From Methylocystis heyeri (GTDB lineage Bacteria; Pseudomonadota; Alphaproteobacteria; Rhizobiales; Beijerinckiaceae): a stretch of 64,000 bases of DNA. Of this stretch, positions 9,331 through 19,564 are shown piece by piece. The translations under genes and the position numbers were made by a program. The stretch is from the NCBI RefSeq assembly GCF_004802635.2, contig NZ_CP046052.1, forward strand, positions 3,162,001 to 3,226,000, in the 5' to 3' direction. The notes under the pieces were generated by a model that did not search any database, was not told the origin of the DNA, and worked only from the letters and a program-made list of their open reading frames with translations. Numbering within the stretch: the stretch's first letter is position 1; each line of letters opens with the position of its first letter.

Positions 9331-9350
9331 GCGCCGCACCCAGACGTGGT

Positions 9351-9689
9351 CTATTGTCGAGCTCTCTTGGGCCGTTTGGGCGCAGGAGTCGGAAGTTGAT
9401 AGGCGGTTTTCTGGATTAGACCACCGAGCCATTCCCTATCGTCCCACCGACCCGCGTCGATCAGCAAGCTCGGCTTGGCTCCCGGATACGGCGGAGTTTC
9501 GACCGGATCGACTGTCAATGCTCGCCCCGCCGCCGTAATTTTAAGGAACAACTGATCGCGGCAAATCACCGCCACCAGCTTGCCATCAAACCATAGTTCG
9601 TAATCTCCGAACATTTTCCGCGCCGACACGCTAACGAGATCGGAAAGTTGATCGAGAATGAAGTCGACGGTTTGTGTTCGCGTGGCCAC
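9351..9689 (-). CDS. TfoX N-terminal domain protein
   Basis: 112-aa protein matching the TfoX N-terminal domain: FILDQLSDLVSVSARKMFGDY, then LWFDGKLVAVICRDQLFLK, then a proline-rich segment before the last helix. In gammaproteobacteria TfoX is a competence regulator with a second domain. Stand-alone N-terminal proteins like this one are widespread in alphaproteobacteria and have no assigned role. It is followed closely on the same strand by nothing else, and lies 7 bp downstream of the VOC protein gene, so the two are probably co-transcribed. Confidence 0.85.
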   Translation of the reverse strand: MATRTQTVDFILDQLSDLVSVSARKMFGDYELWFDGKLVAVICRDQLFLKITAAGRALTVDPVETPPYPGAKPSLLIDAGRWDDREWLGGLIQKTAYQLPTPAPKRPKRARQ

Positions 9690-9696
9690 GGTGGAC

Positions 9697-10086
9697 TCAG
9701 CGGCTGACCGGGGAACAGATCTCGATCAGGCACCCGTTGATATCCCGGACATAACCAACAAGCTGCCCCCACGGCTTTTTGACGGGCGGAGAGACCGCGC
9801 CCGCGCCCGCATCGATGGCCGAGGCATAAGCCTGAACCGGGTCTTCGGTGACAAGCGCCACTTCGAAGCCGCCAGCAACGTCACCCTTCCGGTTGGGCCT
9901 GATGGCAAGGCCGTTGGCTTCCGCGATCGCCTCGCCCGCAAAGGCGAGTGTTGTCTCGCCGGTTTCGAGCTCAGCATAGAGCTGGCTCTCATGCACGAAA
10001 CGGCGCTTCAGGCCGAAAGCCCGCTCATAGAAATCGACGGTGGCCAGCACGTCGCCGACGTAAAGAATGGTGTATCCAAGTTTCAT
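9697..10086 (-). CDS. VOC (glyoxalase/dioxygenase) superfamily protein
   Basis: 129-aa single vicinal-oxygen-chelate domain protein. It begins MKLGYTILYVGDVLATVDFYERAFG and ends with DINGCLIEICSP, the usual first and last strands of the paired beta-alpha-beta-beta-beta modules. The terminal acidic residue in LIEI is the expected metal ligand position; a clear histidine ligand at the first strand is absent (Y/T there), so metal binding and catalysis are uncertain. It sits between an araC-type regulator and a tfoX-like gene on the same strand. Confidence 0.8.
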   Translation of the reverse strand: MKLGYTILYVGDVLATVDFYERAFGLKRRFVHESQLYAELETGETTLAFAGEAIAEANGLAIRPNRKGDVAGGFEVALVTEDPVQAYASAIDAGAGAVSPPVKKPWGQLVGYVRDINGCLIEICSPVSR

Positions 10087-10137
10087 GCGGCCGATAATAC
10101 AGATCGTCGATGGCTCAGTCTTGAAGAAAAGGGACGG

Positions 10138-10914
10138 TCAAATCGGAAGTCCGGCCAGCACGGACGTCACGGGCTTTGCGGCGCTGATGCCACCCATGTG
10201 CCGAAAGGTTCGGGACATGTGGGGCTGATCGGCAAAGCCCGCTTCGAAGGCGGCTGCGACCGCGTCGAGACCGGCATCACGCCGGAGCCGGAGCGCACGG
10301 TGGAATCGTACGATCGACGTATATTGCTTGGGCGTAAGACCTGTTGCCCCAGAAATTTTCCGTCGGACAGTCTTCGGATGAACCCCATGTGATCGCGCGA
10401 CATCCTCGACCGACACCCGGCCGCCGGTCACGTGAAAACTGTCAATCAGGGAAAGCGCAACCAAGTCGATCACGGCGCCTGAGCAACGCTCGGCAACGAA
10501 AGCATCGAGCTGTGCAGCGATCTGTTCAATCGATAGCCCGCACAATCGCAATTGTGAAAGCGCTGGGATGAGCGCCAGAGTATCCTGGCCAACGAAAACG
10601 CGATTGACGAGTGGTGCGAGTTCTATGCCGAGTACGGCGCGAGCAATGCCGGGGCGCAACCTCACGCCTACGAACGCCGTATTTCCGGCGAGTGGAACCA
10701 GATGAAATCGCGTAGCGGGTCCCGCGATCACCGGAACGACGTCTCCTAACGCCGACTCACCGTCGGAATGGAACCGCAAAATCAGGTCGCAGCGCCCGTC
10801 GGGCAAGACGCGATGCTCGCCGTCCATCTCTGCAAAGTAACGCCAAGCCGCCTCAACCGGCGCGACACGATCGCCGATCCGAATGCTTTCCGAGTAGCCG
10901 GGCGGCAATGGCAT
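10138..10914 (-). CDS. AraC-family transcriptional regulator
   Basis: 258-aa regulator. The C-terminal ~100 residues form a double helix-turn-helix of the AraC type: VSVEDVARSHGVHPKTVRRKISGATGL followed by the second half with AAAFEAGFADQPHMSRTFRHMGG. The N-terminal part has a DUF6597-like cupin-type sensor (CDLILRFHSDGES, RFHLVPLAGNTAFVGVRLRPG). It is the first gene of a minus-strand trio with the VOC and tfoX-like genes and probably controls them. No effector can be proposed. Confidence 0.88.
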   Translation of the reverse strand: MPLPPGYSESIRIGDRVAPVEAAWRYFAEMDGEHRVLPDGRCDLILRFHSDGESALGDVVPVIAGPATRFHLVPLAGNTAFVGVRLRPGIARAVLGIELAPLVNRVFVGQDTLALIPALSQLRLCGLSIEQIAAQLDAFVAERCSGAVIDLVALSLIDSFHVTGGRVSVEDVARSHGVHPKTVRRKISGATGLTPKQYTSIVRFHRALRLRRDAGLDAVAAAFEAGFADQPHMSRTFRHMGGISAAKPVTSVLAGLPI

Positions 10915-11049
10915 GAAATGATTACTCCATGTGTCTCACTGAACTTCAGGCTCCAGCGTATCACGAAGCTGGCGGAACATCTCGCGTGTAAACCATGTGT
11001 CCAGAGAGAGTCCTCTTCACCTTTTCGCAAGCGGGCCAAGCCGCTTCAG

Positions 11050-11532
11050 GATGAGAGCATGCAAGGTCGTGGGGAGTATTACCTCCGTGGTCATCCAATC
11101 CGCGAGCTCGAGAGCTCCAGGTGGAAACTTTGGCAAGGTCGATCGAACGCATGCCAAACGCGATTGGCGCGCCTGACCCATTGGTTTGACGCCGCTCATG
11201 TCGGAGATGTCAAAGGCCCCGCCGCAGCCCAGCTACACGTTAACGACCTAATTGAACATCTTCACGCCAATCAGCTTGCACTCGTGAGCTATGGACTGAG
11301 ATGCCGCGATCTGCAGCCAATTGCAACCGCTTTCGTCGAAAGCGCGGTCAACGAAATTCCTTCAAAACGCATGATCAAAAAACAGCAGATGCGATGGAAT
11401 AGATGGGTCCGTACAGCCCTTCCTCGACGTGCGCGTCGCCGTTCTCAACAAAACACTCGCGGGTTTCTTCAGGCGGCTCTATCCAGATTTCCAACCAGAC
11501 GATGAAAGCTACCCAGCGGGCCTTGCAGCATG
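11050..11532 (+). pseudogene. ISKra4-type transposase remnant, frameshifted
   Basis: C-terminal part of a transposase. One frame reads SRWKLWQGRS, then a segment with AFVESAVNEIPSKRMIKKQQ followed by MRWNRW near 11335-11405, a signature of ISKra4-like transposases in Rhizobiales. After MRWNRW the frame changes, and the other frame continues QPFLDVRVAVLNKTLAGFFR and RLYPDFQPDDE until a stop at about 11532. The N-terminal half is not recognisable. The element is dead. No intact ends were found. Family name is from memory of the motif, not from a search. Confidence 0.65.
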
Positions 11533-11547
11533 AAGCCCCCCACGATT

Positions 11548-11664
11548 TTGCATGCTCTCTTCCAGAGCGTTCCGGAACTCGACGTTCATATCGAGGACTT
11601 CATCGCAAGCTACAACGAAACCGCCTCAGACCATGTTTCGCGGATCACTGATTCCGGATACTAG
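11548..11664 (+). pseudogene. IS630-type transposase C-terminal remnant
   Basis: Frame 11548-11664 encodes LHALFQSVPELDVHIEDFIA followed by SYNETASDHVSRITDSGY and a stop. It resembles the C-terminal helix of IS630-family transposases (a PEL...I..FI..YN pattern). Only about 38 codons remain. It abuts the ISKra4-like remnant, giving a patch of transposon debris directly upstream of the sMMO promoter. Assignment rests on a short motif. Confidence 0.45.
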
Positions 11665-11806
11665 CTTTAACGAGTGATGCATGGCGTTCGCTTTTTATAC
11701 ACCTGTAAAGAGCGCGATGCGTCTAACAATTTTCTGAACATGAGTTGCGGGCGCTCACAGCGCCCAAGTTTCGAGAAAGCCTATTATCTTCAGCAGTCTT
11801 TGGTCG

Positions 11807-11822
11807 TGGTACACCCCTTGCT
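11807..11822 (+). promoter_or_regulatory. sigma-54 (-24/-12) promoter of mmoX
   Basis: TGGTACACCCCTTGCT matches the sigma-54 consensus TGGCACG-N4-TTGCW, with the invariant GG and GC separated by exactly 10 bases. The expected transcription start is about 11833-11836, giving a ~150-base leader before the mmoX ATG at 11987. sMMO operons of type II methanotrophs are known to be sigma-54 dependent and activated by MmoR, whose gene is present in this window. Confidence 0.85.
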
Positions 11823-11986
11823 GAAGGGTTGGCGCGCAAGCCGGCGATGCTTTTGGCCCAAGCAACAATCACCAAATGCGGCAATCGCTATCAAGCGCGA
11901 ATGAGAACCCGCGTCAAACCCGTGAACTGGCGTCAGCCAGCGCTCACGAATTCGGCGCTGCTCAAGATGTAAATGGAGGAAAAGAC

Positions 11987-13567
11987 ATGGCCATCAGTCT
12001 CGCCACGAACGCGGCGACCGATGCTTTCAAGGTCAACCGCGCTCCGGTCGGCGTCGAGCCGCAGGAGGTCCACAAGTGGCTCCAAAGCTTCAACTGGGAT
12101 TTCAAGAACAACCGCACGAAATATGCCACCAAGTATCACATGGCGAACGAGACCAAGGAGCAGTTCAAGGTCATCGCCAAGGAATACGCCCGCATGGAGG
12201 CCGCGAAGGACGAGCGCCAGTTCGGCACGCTCCTCGACGGTCTCGCGCGTCTCGGCGCGGGCAACCGCGTGCACCCGCGCTGGGGCGAGACGATGAAGGT
12301 TATCTCAAACTTTCTCGAGGTCGGCGAATATAACGCGATCGCGGCTTCTGCGATGCTATGGGACTCAGCCACGGCCGCCGAACAGAAGAACGGCTATTTG
12401 GCCCAGGTGCTCGACGAAATCCGTCACACTCATCAGTGCGCCTTCATCAACCACTATTACTCGAAACATTATCACGATCCGGCGGGACACAACGACGCGC
12501 GCCGCACCCGCGCGATCGGCCCGCTGTGGAAGGGCATGAAGCGCGTGTTCGCCGACGGCTTTATCTCCGGCGACGCGGTGGAGTGCTCTATCAACCTTCA
12601 GCTTGTTGGTGAAGCCTGCTTCACCAACCCGCTGATCGTGGCGGTCACCGAGTGGGCCTCAGCCAACGGCGACGAGATCACGCCGACCGTGTTCCTCTCG
12701 GTCGAGACCGATGAACTCCGTCACATGGCCAATGGCTATCAGACGGTCGTGTCGATCGCCCATGATCCGGCTTCGGCGAAATATCTGAACACCGATTTGA
12801 ACAACGCGTTCTGGACCCAGCAGAAATATTTCACGCCGGCGCTTGGCTACCTGTTCGAATATGGCTCCAAGTTCAAGGTCGAGCCTTGGGTGAAGACTTG
12901 GAACCGCTGGGTCTATGAGGACTGGGGTGGAATCTGGATCGGCCGCCTCGGCAAATACGGTGTGGAGAGTCCCCGCTCGCTGCGCGATGCGAAGACGGAC
13001 GCCTATTGGGCGCACCACGATCTCGCGCTCGCCGCCTACGCTCTTTGGCCTTTGGGCTTTTCGCGCCTGTCCCTCCCGGACCAAGAAGATCAGGAGTGGT
13101 TCGAGGCGAACTATCCGGGGTGGGCCGACCACTACGGCAAAATCTACAACGAATGGAAGAAGCTCGGCTACGAGGACCCCAAAAGCGGGTTCATCCCCTA
13201 CGCCTGGCTGCTGCAGAACGGTCACGATGTTTACATCGACCGCGTCTCGCAGGTTCCGTTCATTCCGTCGCTGGCGAAAGGTTCTGGGTCGCTGCGCGTA
13301 CATGAATACAACGGCAAAAAGCACTCGCTCACGGATCAATGGGGCGAGCGGATGTGGCTGACGGAGCCGGAGCGCTACGAGTGCCACAATATCTTCGAGC
13401 AGTACGAGGGACGCGAGCTGTCCGACGTGATCGCCGAAGGCCATGGCGTTCGCTCAGACGGCAAGACGCTGATCGCCCAGCCCCACGTCCGCGGCGACAA
13501 TCTTTGGACGCTCGACGATATCAAGCGCGCGGGCTGCGTCTTTTCAGATCCGTTGGCCAGGTTCTGA
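11987..13567 (+). CDS. mmoX: soluble methane monooxygenase hydroxylase alpha subunit
   Basis: 526 aa, the standard MmoX length. It holds the non-haem di-iron site that oxidises methane to methanol with O2. All six ligands are in place: Glu114 (EVGEYNAIAAS), Glu144 and His147 (LDEIRHTHQC), Glu209 (LVGEACFTNP), Glu243 and His246 (VETDELRHMANGY). Cys151 next to the active site is present. The ATG follows GGAGGA at 11975-11980; an upstream open extension is not used. First gene of mmoXYBZDC, downstream of a sigma-54 promoter. The protein looks nearly identical to MmoX of Methylosinus/Methylocystis. Confidence 0.99.
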   Translation: MAISLATNAATDAFKVNRAPVGVEPQEVHKWLQSFNWDFKNNRTKYATKYHMANETKEQFKVIAKEYARMEAAKDERQFGTLLDGLARLGAGNRVHPRWGETMKVISNFLEVGEYNAIAASAMLWDSATAAEQKNGYLAQVLDEIRHTHQCAFINHYYSKHYHDPAGHNDARRTRAIGPLWKGMKRVFADGFISGDAVECSINLQLVGEACFTNPLIVAVTEWASANGDEITPTVFLSVETDELRHMANGYQTVVSIAHDPASAKYLNTDLNNAFWTQQKYFTPALGYLFEYGSKFKVEPWVKTWNRWVYEDWGGIWIGRLGKYGVESPRSLRDAKTDAYWAHHDLALAAYALWPLGFSRLSLPDQEDQEWFEANYPGWADHYGKIYNEWKKLGYEDPKSGFIPYAWLLQNGHDVYIDRVSQVPFIPSLAKGSGSLRVHEYNGKKHSLTDQWGERMWLTEPERYECHNIFEQYEGRELSDVIAEGHGVRSDGKTLIAQPHVRGDNLWTLDDIKRAGCVFSDPLARF

Positions 13568-13601
13568 TCGAAGTCGCCTCTGCGGCTTTGAACGGAAGGC
13601 G

Positions 13602-13618
13602 CCGGGCTCAAGGCCCGG
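13602..13618 (+). promoter_or_regulatory. hairpin in the mmoX-mmoY intergenic region
   Basis: CCGGGC-TCAAG-GCCCGG forms a perfect 6-bp stem in the 125-base gap between mmoX and mmoY. There is no T-run, so it is more likely an RNA stability or processing element than a terminator. It could help set the ratio of mmoX to downstream messages. Confidence 0.45.
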
Positions 13619-13692
13619 TGTCGACCGCCGGACGCGCACGCCCGGCGCAATAAGCACGAAGCATCAAAACCCCTCAATGGAGGAAACTTGAA

Positions 13693-14883
13693 ATGTCTCA
13701 ACCGCAACAGAGTTCCGCGGTCACCAAGCGGGGTCTGATCGATCCCGAACGCGCCGCCGTCATCCTCAAGGCCGTTCCTGATCACGCGCTCGACACCCAG
13801 CGCAAATATCACTACTTTATCCAACCGCGCTGGAAGCGCCTTTCCGAATATGAGCAGCTTTCGATCTATGCGCAGCCCAATCCCGACTGGATCGCTGGCG
13901 GCCTCGATTGGGGCGATTGGACTCAGAAGTTCCATGGGGGCCGTCCCTCATGGGGCAATGAGTCAACCGAGCTGCGCACGACGGATTGGTATCGCCATCG
14001 CGATCCGGCGCGCCGCTGGCACGCGCCCTATGTGAAGGACAAGTCCGAAGAAGCCCGCTACACCCAGCGCTTCCTTCAGGCCTATGCCTCGGAAGGCTCG
14101 ATCCGCACGATCGACGTCTACTGGCGCGACGAGATCCTCAACAAATATTATGGCGCGTTGCTCTACAACGAATATGGCCTATTCAACTCGCACTCCTCGG
14201 TCGGCCGCGACTGCCTGTCCGACGTGATCCGCCAGACGGCGGTGTTCGCCAGCCTCGACAAGGTCGACAATGCGCAGATGATCCAGATGGAACGTCTGTT
14301 CATCGCCAAGCTCGTTCCGGGTTTCGACGCTGCGACCGACATACCGAAGAAAATTTGGACGAGCGATCCGATCTACGCAGGCGCCCGTTCGACCGTCGAA
14401 GGGATATGGCAGGGTATCCAGGACTGGAACGAAATCCTCTGGGCGGGCCACGCCGTCTACGACGCAACTTTCGGCCAGTTCGTACGGCGCGAGTTTTTCC
14501 AGCGTCTGGCGACGGTCTATGGCGACACGCTGACGCCGTTCTTCACGGCGCAGTCGCAGACCTATTTCCAGATCACTCGCGGCGCGATTGAGGATCTCTT
14601 CGTCCACTGCCTTGCCAACGACCACGAGTTTGGCGCGCACAATCGCGCGTTCCTGCACGTCTGGACCGATCACTACCTCGGCCAGTCGGTCAATGCGCTC
14701 AAGGATTTTGTTGGTCTCTACGCCAAGGTCGAAAAGGTCGCCGGAGCGACCGACAAGGCTGGCGTCAGCCAGGCGCTGCATCGCGTCTTCAGCGACTGGA
14801 AGGCCGATTACGCCGACAAGATCAGCTACAAGGTCAACGTCGATCAGCAGGTCGACGCGATCCTGGCCGGCTTCAAGAACTAA
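13693..14883 (+). CDS. mmoY: soluble methane monooxygenase hydroxylase beta subunit
   Basis: 396-aa MmoY, the ferritin-like beta subunit of the (alpha-beta-gamma)2 hydroxylase; it has a structural role and no metal site. It begins MSQPQQSSAVTKRGLIDPER and contains RKYHYFIQPRWKRLSEYEQL and the WGDWTQKFHGGRPSWG stretch typical of MmoY. The ATG follows GGAGGAAAC. It lies 125 bp after mmoX and 12 bp before mmoB, in the standard order. Confidence 0.98.
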   Translation: MSQPQQSSAVTKRGLIDPERAAVILKAVPDHALDTQRKYHYFIQPRWKRLSEYEQLSIYAQPNPDWIAGGLDWGDWTQKFHGGRPSWGNESTELRTTDWYRHRDPARRWHAPYVKDKSEEARYTQRFLQAYASEGSIRTIDVYWRDEILNKYYGALLYNEYGLFNSHSSVGRDCLSDVIRQTAVFASLDKVDNAQMIQMERLFIAKLVPGFDAATDIPKKIWTSDPIYAGARSTVEGIWQGIQDWNEILWAGHAVYDATFGQFVRREFFQRLATVYGDTLTPFFTAQSQTYFQITRGAIEDLFVHCLANDHEFGAHNRAFLHVWTDHYLGQSVNALKDFVGLYAKVEKVAGATDKAGVSQALHRVFSDWKADYADKISYKVNVDQQVDAILAGFKN

Positions 14884-14895
14884 GGAATCGCTCAA

Positions 14896-15312
14896 ATGTC
14901 CACTGCGCACAACGCTTACAACGCCGGCATCATGCAGAAGACCGGCAAGGCTTTCGCCGACGAGTTCTTCGCCGAAGAAAACCAGACCGTGCATGAGTCG
15001 AACGCCGTCGTCCTCGTCCTGATGAAGAGCGACGAGATCGACGCCATCGTCGAAGACATCGTTCTCGGCGAAGGCAAGAAAAAGAATCCATCCATCGTCG
15101 TGGAGGACAAGGCGGGCTTCTGGTGGATCAAGGCCGACGGCGCGATCGAAATCGACGCCGCCGATGCCGCCGATCTGCTCGGCAAGCCCTTCTCAGTCTA
15201 CGATCTTTTGGTGAACGTCTCCTCGACGGTCGGCCGCTCCTACACGCTCGGCACGAAATTCACCATCACCTCCGAACTCATGGGCCTCGATCGCGCCCTG
15301 ACCGACATCTGA
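14896..15312 (+). CDS. mmoB: soluble methane monooxygenase regulatory protein B
   Basis: 138-aa cofactor-less coupling protein that binds the hydroxylase and gates O2, methane and electron access. Length matches MmoB of type II methanotrophs. It begins MSTAHNAYNAGIMQKTGKAF; the flexible N-terminal tail needed for activity is present. The core includes SNAVVLVLMKSDEIDAIVED and TLGTKFTITSELMGLDRALTDI-like end sequence. The start is 12 bp after mmoY, with an AAGGAA ribosome site. Confidence 0.98.
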   Translation: MSTAHNAYNAGIMQKTGKAFADEFFAEENQTVHESNAVVLVLMKSDEIDAIVEDIVLGEGKKKNPSIVVEDKAGFWWIKADGAIEIDAADAADLLGKPFSVYDLLVNVSSTVGRSYTLGTKFTITSELMGLDRALTDI

Positions 15313-15344
15313 CCTGCCGGGTCCATTTATAAGGATTGCGTCAA

Positions 15345-15851
15345 ATGGCGAAAGCAGAACGAATTCACGAAAACGCCACTCGCACGGAGTGGGAAGGAAA
15401 GATCGCCAAGCTGGCGAGTATCGAAGCGGCGACGAAATTCATCCAGGACTTCCGCATCGCCAACACTTCACCCTGGCGTAAGAGCTACGATCTCGACCTC
15501 GATTATCAATTCATCGAGCGCAAAATCGAAGAGAAGCTTTCGCAGCTGAAGGTCACGCAGTTTAAACCGGCGGAGCTCGTCACCAAGGCGACGACTGGCG
15601 AAGACGCCGTCGCCGTTGAGCAGGCGTGGATCGCGAAGATGAAGACAGCCAAGAGCAAATTCGAGGCGGAGCGGATTCACGCGGAATTCCGTCAGCTCTA
15701 TAAGCCGCCGGTTCTCCCAGTGAACGTGTTCCTGCGCACGGATGCGGCGCTTGGCACAATCCTTATGGAGCTACGCAACACCGATTATTACGCAACTCCG
15801 CTCGAAGGGCTGCGTGAGCAACGCGGCGTCAGAGTTCTTCATCTCGCGTGA
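15345..15851 (+). CDS. mmoZ: soluble methane monooxygenase hydroxylase gamma subunit
   Basis: 168-aa MmoZ, the small gamma subunit that braces alpha and beta. It begins [20 protein letters not shown] and ends with [20 protein letters not shown], matching known MmoZ. The ATG at 15345 with AAGGA about 10 bases upstream is preferred over a TTG at 15336, since known MmoZ starts MAK. It lies 32 bp after mmoB. Confidence 0.97.
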   Translation: MAKAERIHENATRTEWEGKIAKLASIEAATKFIQDFRIANTSPWRKSYDLDLDYQFIERKIEEKLSQLKVTQFKPAELVTKATTGEDAVAVEQAWIAKMKTAKSKFEAERIHAEFRQLYKPPVLPVNVFLRTDAALGTILMELRNTDYYATPLEGLREQRGVRVLHLA

Positions 15852-15881
15852 GATCGCGCGCCTACTCTCATGCGTTTCAGG

Positions 15882-15903
15882 CCCGGGCGTAGTTGCCCGG
15901 GCG
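15882..15903 (+). promoter_or_regulatory. hairpin between mmoZ and mmoD
   Basis: GCCCGGGC-GTAGTT-GCCCGGGC is a perfect 8-bp GC stem with a 6-base loop in the 79-base gap between mmoZ and mmoD. No U-run follows, so it is likely an intercistronic stabiliser or partial attenuator that would lower mmoD and mmoC expression relative to the hydroxylase genes. Confidence 0.55.
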
Positions 15904-15930
15904 TTATCGCGTCTTGTAAGGATTACCATC

Positions 15931-16305
15931 ATGCAACCGAGCCAGAACACCAATCTTCAAGACAAGGACAACGGGGCCGGCTTGACCCAGCCGATCGAGC
16001 CGACCTTTCCCAACGCCATTCTCATATATGCCGACTCCCGATACGCCGCTCACGCGACCGATCTCGATTACATGTGGCATTGGGAGATCCGTCGCGACGG
16101 CGAGTTCGTGCAAGAGGGCTGTTCCTTATCGGAATCATCGTCGCGCGAGGCGGTCGCTCATGTGATCCGACACTTCGAACTCCAGGAACAGGCGCGCGCC
16201 CAACAAGGCGGCTACGCGGACGCCATTCGAGAGTTACTGCTCGACGTCGGCGTGGCGCAGTTTTTGAGCCGTGACGAGAGCACGGCTCCGGTCGAACCCC
16301 GTTGA
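15931..16305 (+). CDS. mmoD: sMMO operon protein MmoD
   Basis: 124-aa MmoD. The core ILIYADSRYAAHATDLDYMW followed by RWEIRRDGEF-like sequence (here HWEIRRDGEFVQEGCSLSES) and a C-terminal helix is typical. MmoD binds the hydroxylase and is implicated in its assembly and in the copper switch between sMMO and pMMO. The ATG at 15931 follows TAAGGA; length is slightly above the usual ~105-115 aa because of an N-terminal tail of about 20 residues. It sits in the standard place between mmoZ and mmoC. Confidence 0.93.
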   Translation: MQPSQNTNLQDKDNGAGLTQPIEPTFPNAILIYADSRYAAHATDLDYMWHWEIRRDGEFVQEGCSLSESSSREAVAHVIRHFELQEQARAQQGGYADAIRELLLDVGVAQFLSRDESTAPVEPR

Positions 16306-16317
16306 AGGCGGCTTAAA

Positions 16318-17352
16318 ATGTATCAGGTGATAATCGAAACCGAGGAAGGTGAAACCGTATCGTTCGAATGTGGACCCAGCGAAGACGTGATTTCCGCAGG
16401 GCTCCGCCAGAGCGTCATTCTGCTGTCGTCCTGCCGGGCCGGCGGCTGCGCGACCTGCAAAGGCGAGTGTACGGACGGCGACTATGAATTGGTCGACGCG
16501 AAGGTTCAGGCCCTGCCGCCCGACGAAGAAGAAAACGGCATGGTGCTGCTCTGCCGCACCTATCCGCGGAGCGATCTGCACATTCTGGTCCCTTACACGC
16601 ACGATCGTATCTCCTTCGAAGCGATCCAGACCAATTGGATCGGCGAGATCAAGATTTACGACAAGGTCTCGTCAAATGTGGTGAGGCTGGTGGTTCAAGT
16701 GCTCACAGCCGACGGAAGCGCACCGATCGCCCTCAACTTCAAGCCTGGTCAGTTCATCGATATAGAAATTCCTGGAACGCATACGAAACGCTCCTATTCG
16801 ATGGCTTCCGTGTCCGGCGACTGCTTGCTGGAGTTCTTCATTCGCATCCTTCCAGACGGCGCTTTTTCGAAGTTTCTCACAAATGAGGCGAAGATCGGAA
16901 TGCGCATTAATATGCGGGGGCCAGCGGGATCTTTCGGCCTCCACGAGAACGGTATGCGTCCTCGGTATTTCGTCGGCGGCGGCACAGGTCTTTCCCCTGT
17001 GCTGTCCATGATCCGGCAGATGAAAAAGGAGGGCGACAATCGGCCGGCGAAGCTGTTCTTCGGCGTCAACCGGTGTGACGAGCTCTTCTATCTCGACGAG
17101 CTCAAATCGCTGCGGGACGGGATGTCGAACCTCGACGTGCTGGTCGCCGTGGTCGAAGGAGCGGAGCGCAAGGACGTCGCGCACGGCACCGTCATCGATC
17201 TGCTACGCGAGGAGCTGCTGATCCGCGCCGCTGATCCAGACATTTATCTTTGCGGTCCCCCCGGCATGATCGACGCGGCCTTCGCGGCGGCGGCGGCGGC
17301 AGGCGTACCGAGGGAGCAGGTCTATCAGGAAAAATTTCTGGCCAGCGGCTGA
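16318..17352 (+). CDS. mmoC: soluble methane monooxygenase reductase
   Basis: 344-aa NADH:MMO reductase that passes electrons to the hydroxylase. The N-terminal [2Fe-2S] ferredoxin domain has Cys39, Cys44, Cys47 (SSCRAGGCATCKGEC) and Cys79 (LLCRTYP). The FAD domain has the TKRSYSMAS motif. The NAD domain has GGGTGLSPVLSMIRQM and ends YLCGPPGMIDAAF. It is the last gene of the operon and is followed by a strong terminator at 17402-17439. Confidence 0.98.
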   Translation: MYQVIIETEEGETVSFECGPSEDVISAGLRQSVILLSSCRAGGCATCKGECTDGDYELVDAKVQALPPDEEENGMVLLCRTYPRSDLHILVPYTHDRISFEAIQTNWIGEIKIYDKVSSNVVRLVVQVLTADGSAPIALNFKPGQFIDIEIPGTHTKRSYSMASVSGDCLLEFFIRILPDGAFSKFLTNEAKIGMRINMRGPAGSFGLHENGMRPRYFVGGGTGLSPVLSMIRQMKKEGDNRPAKLFFGVNRCDELFYLDELKSLRDGMSNLDVLVAVVEGAERKDVAHGTVIDLLREELLIRAADPDIYLCGPPGMIDAAFAAAAAAGVPREQVYQEKFLASG

Positions 17353-17401
17353 GCTTGCCCTTAAATGCGCGCCGCTCACTATCTTCGCGCGCTAAATAAC
17401 G

Positions 17402-17439
17402 GCCCGCCCAGGCGTTCGCAGAGGGCGGGCTTCTTTTTT
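17402..17439. terminator. intrinsic terminator between mmoC and mmoG
   Basis: GCCCGCCC (17402-17409) pairs with GGGCGGGC (17423-17430), followed by TTCTTTTTT. It ends the mmoXYBZDC transcript; the GC stem could also act for the convergent mmoG transcript, although no matching T-run is seen on the other strand. Confidence 0.88.
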
Positions 17440-17507
17440 GAATTTAGTAGCTGACCGCCTGTCCCACCGCTGCTCGGATGAAACACGCGGCTCGGGCCAG
17501 ATACGCG

Positions 17508-19211
<1,704 letters not shown>

Positions 19212-19547
19212 TCAGAGTTTTCCGCGCGGTTTCGTTGGAATGATTTCGAGATCCTCGCGGCCTGCGTTCAGGATCATCGCGCTTCGGCCGGCGACGGCGC
19301 GGCGCGAACGGTTTGTCTGCAAGCGGTTCCAGACGCGGATTAGCGAACGATCGTCGGAATCGAGGCTTCGCCGCACTTCCTCCATGTCGATCTCTTCGAG
19401 GGCGCTCAGCCAGAATGCGCGCAGTTCCCCGCAGCGTTCTTCGCCGAGCTGCCCCATGAGACGGGCTTCCTCTTCTTCAAGCAACAGCAACGTCGCATCT
19501 AGACGACGCGCCACCTCCTCGATGAAGTCTTTTTCCTCCGGTCTCAT
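19212..19547 (-). CDS. small acidic helical protein between mmoR and mmoG (orf111)
   Basis: 111-aa protein, not recognised. It is rich in Glu/Arg helices (EKDFIEEVARRLDATLLLLE, then EEEARLMGQLGEER) with a basic C-terminus ending in KPRGKL. The ATG at 19547 follows GGGAGG; a TTG 21 bases upstream overlaps the mmoR stop. It is packed between mmoR (17 bp) and mmoG (27 bp), so it is almost certainly co-expressed with them. A role as adaptor or regulator for MmoR/MmoG is inference only. Coding is supported by tight spacing and a good ribosome site. Confidence 0.65.
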   Translation of the reverse strand: MRPEEKDFIEEVARRLDATLLLLEEEEARLMGQLGEERCGELRAFWLSALEEIDMEEVRRSLDSDDRSLIRVWNRLQTNRSRRAVAGRSAMILNAGREDLEIIPTKPRGKL

Positions 19548-19564
19548 CGGCGACCTCCCGGGCG

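Noticed and set aside
11876-11986. 37-codon N-terminal extension of mmoX
   Set aside because: No ribosome site and no match to known MmoX; ATG at 11987 gives the standard 526 aa with GGAGGA upstream.
13602-13618. Terminator between mmoX and mmoY
   Set aside because: Stem lacks a T-run and the operon continues; treated as an RNA stability element.
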